A stretch of DNA of 6,609 bases from an uncultured Lentisphaeria bacterium. GTDB lineage: Bacteria; Verrucomicrobiota; Lentisphaeria; Victivallales; Victivallaceae. The DNA lies in assembly GCA_903821255.1 (NCBI GenBank), contig CAIJKT010000678.1:1-6609 (forward strand). Direction: 5' to 3'. Shown piece by piece: positions 5,692 to 6,609 of this stretch. The notes under the pieces are model-generated. The model made no database searches, was not told the DNA's origin, and saw only the letters and a list, made by a program, of their open reading frames with translations. Both the position numbers and the translations under genes were made by a program. Positions within the stretch are counted from its first letter, which is position 1. Each line of letters opens with the position of its first letter.

Positions 5692-6609
5692 ATGAGCAAT
5701 GTATTTAAGTTGAAATGCGGGAAATGCAGCCGGAAATATGATGCCGACAGCATAATCCCCGGCAGTATGCCGGAATGTGAATGCGGCGGAACGCTTCAGG
5801 CCGCCGGGCAGCTTGTCCTTTGCTGCGATGCCTGCAACACGGAAAGCGATCCGGTTGCCGTCTCATTGAAAAATCCGGTGCTTTGCCCGTCGTGCGGTTT
5901 ACCGCTGGCCCCCATCCGGCAGGTGTTGCCTGATATTCCGGACGCATCCGCAAAAACACCGGATAAAACAATCGGGCTGGCCATTGAGCGTAAAAATCAA
6001 ACTGACAATGCTGTTCAAAATAACTTATTGAAGATACCGCAATCCGCAAGAGCCGCATCGCCCGAAGATAAAACCGTTATTTTGACCAATTCCTCCATCG
6101 AGGAATTTAGCAAACACTCCGCCGCCAAAAGCGGGGGAGGGAAAAATTCCATTTTCGGCAAATATCAGATATTGAATGAAATTGCCCGCGGCGGCATGGG
6201 CATCGTTTATAAGATTTACGATCCCAACCTGAAGCGGGAACTGGCGCTAAAATTGATGATTCAGGGTGAAGGCGCCACTGAAATGGCAATCAAGCGCTTT
6301 TTGCTGGAAGCCAGGGCCGCCGCCAACTTGAAGCACCCCAATATCATTGCAGTGCATGAAATGGGCGAACTTGACGGCCAATTTTATTTCACCATGGATT
6401 TTATTGACGGAAACTCTTTTCAGGATATTTTTCAGTCTTCTCAGAAAATGCCGGAAAAAGTGTTTATCCAGCACATGGCCGCTGTCTGCTCCGCCTTGCA
6501 GGCGGCGCATGACCGGGGGATCATTCACCGCGATCTGAAGCCGGCGAACATAATGCTGGAAAAACAGACCGGCCGTGTCGTGCTGATGGACTTCGGGCTG
6601 GCCAAGGAC
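5692..6609 (+). CDS. Hanks-type serine/threonine protein kinase with N-terminal zinc-ribbon motifs (partial, C-terminus beyond the window)
   Basis: This is a probable signalling kinase that phosphorylates Ser/Thr on unknown targets. I translated 306 codons, open to the last base of the window. Residues 1-72 hold four cysteine pairs forming two zinc-ribbon-like units: C9/C12 with C29/C31, then C45/C48 with C65/C68. The third and fourth are CxxC; the second pair is CxC. A polar, probably unstructured linker spans 73-155. The kinase domain starts at FGKYQI (155-160). It has a glycine loop IARGGMGIVYK (164-174, where Ala165 stands at the usual first Gly), the ATP-anchoring Lys187 in LALKLM, helix-C Glu206, the catalytic loop HRDLKPAN (279-286, base Asp281) and the metal-binding DFG at 300-302. 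All key catalytic residues present so far are intact. The activation loop, C-lobe and any transmembrane or sensor region lie beyond the window. The start is ATG 5692 or the adjacent GTG 5689, because a TAA at 5668 closes the frame; the ribosome binding site is weak (GGGA, 5678-5681). No link to polyP can be shown. Confidence 0.93.
   Translation, partial: MSNVFKLKCGKCSRKYDADSIIPGSMPECECGGTLQAAGQLVLCCDACNTESDPVAVSLKNPVLCPSCGLPLAPIRQVLPDIPDASAKTPDKTIGLAIERKNQTDNAVQNNLLKIPQSARAASPEDKTVILTNSSIEEFSKHSAAKSGGGKNSIFGKYQILNEIARGGMGIVYKIYDPNLKRELALKLMIQGEGATEMAIKRFLLEARAAANLKHPNIIAVHEMGELDGQFYFTMDFIDGNSFQDIFQSSQKMPEKVFIQHMAAVCSALQAAHDRGIIHRDLKPANIMLEKQTGRVVLMDFGLAKD

Noticed and set aside
5705..6528. 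Several minus-strand frames opposite the kinase gene
   Set aside because: The plus-strand frame is open throughout and encodes ordered kinase motifs; the opposite frames have no recognisable content.

Overview
The window is bacterial chromosome with compact genes, short intergenic gaps and Shine-Dalgarno-type start sites. It appears to hold a small polyphosphate (polyP) metabolism neighbourhood, followed by the first part of an unrelated-looking signalling gene. Five protein genes are supported. Two run off the ends of the window: a polyphosphate kinase at the left edge and a Ser/Thr protein kinase at the right edge. No RNA gene, insertion sequence, CRISPR array or prophage signal was seen. 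The organism cannot be fixed from the sequence. Moderate GC, a Hanks-type kinase carrying N-terminal zinc ribbons, and a Ppx whose nucleotide-binding motifs are diverged would fit the Planctomycetes-Verrucomicrobia-Lentisphaerota group, but this is a low-confidence inference.

Left half, minus strand (1-3300): a two-gene operon reads right to left, with a Ppx/GppA phosphatase carrying a C-terminal HD domain (3300 to 1750) followed after 31 bases by ppk1, polyphosphate kinase 1 (from a GTG at 1718 to beyond position 1). Long open frames on the plus strand opposite ppk1 are shadows of it. The 185-base AT-rich gap at 3301-3485 separates this operon from plus-strand genes, so it should hold divergent promoters. 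It contains a clear inverted repeat at 3378-3396.

Right half, plus strand (3486-6609): a DIPP-like Nudix hydrolase starts at a TTG (3486-3905). A weak terminator-like hairpin follows, then a CHAD-domain protein with a degenerate CYTH-like N-terminal half (3977-5545). After a 146-base gap comes a gene for a protein with two N-terminal zinc-ribbon-like motifs and a Hanks-type Ser/Thr kinase domain. It is cut at the DFG motif by the window end (5692-6609).

How they may work together: Ppk1 makes polyP from ATP. Ppx/GppA proteins degrade polyP from the ends or hydrolyse pppGpp. DIPP-type Nudix enzymes cleave diphosphoinositol polyphosphates, diadenosine polyphosphates and, in some cases, internal polyP bonds. 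CHAD domains bind polyP and are found on polyP granules. Four adjacent genes therefore all point at the same polymer. Three of the four have altered signature motifs: the Ppx has lost the Asp of the DIGGGSTE motif, the Nudix box has His for its first Glu, and the CYTH-like half lacks most of the charged residues of active CYTH enzymes. These departures are the most interesting part of the window.
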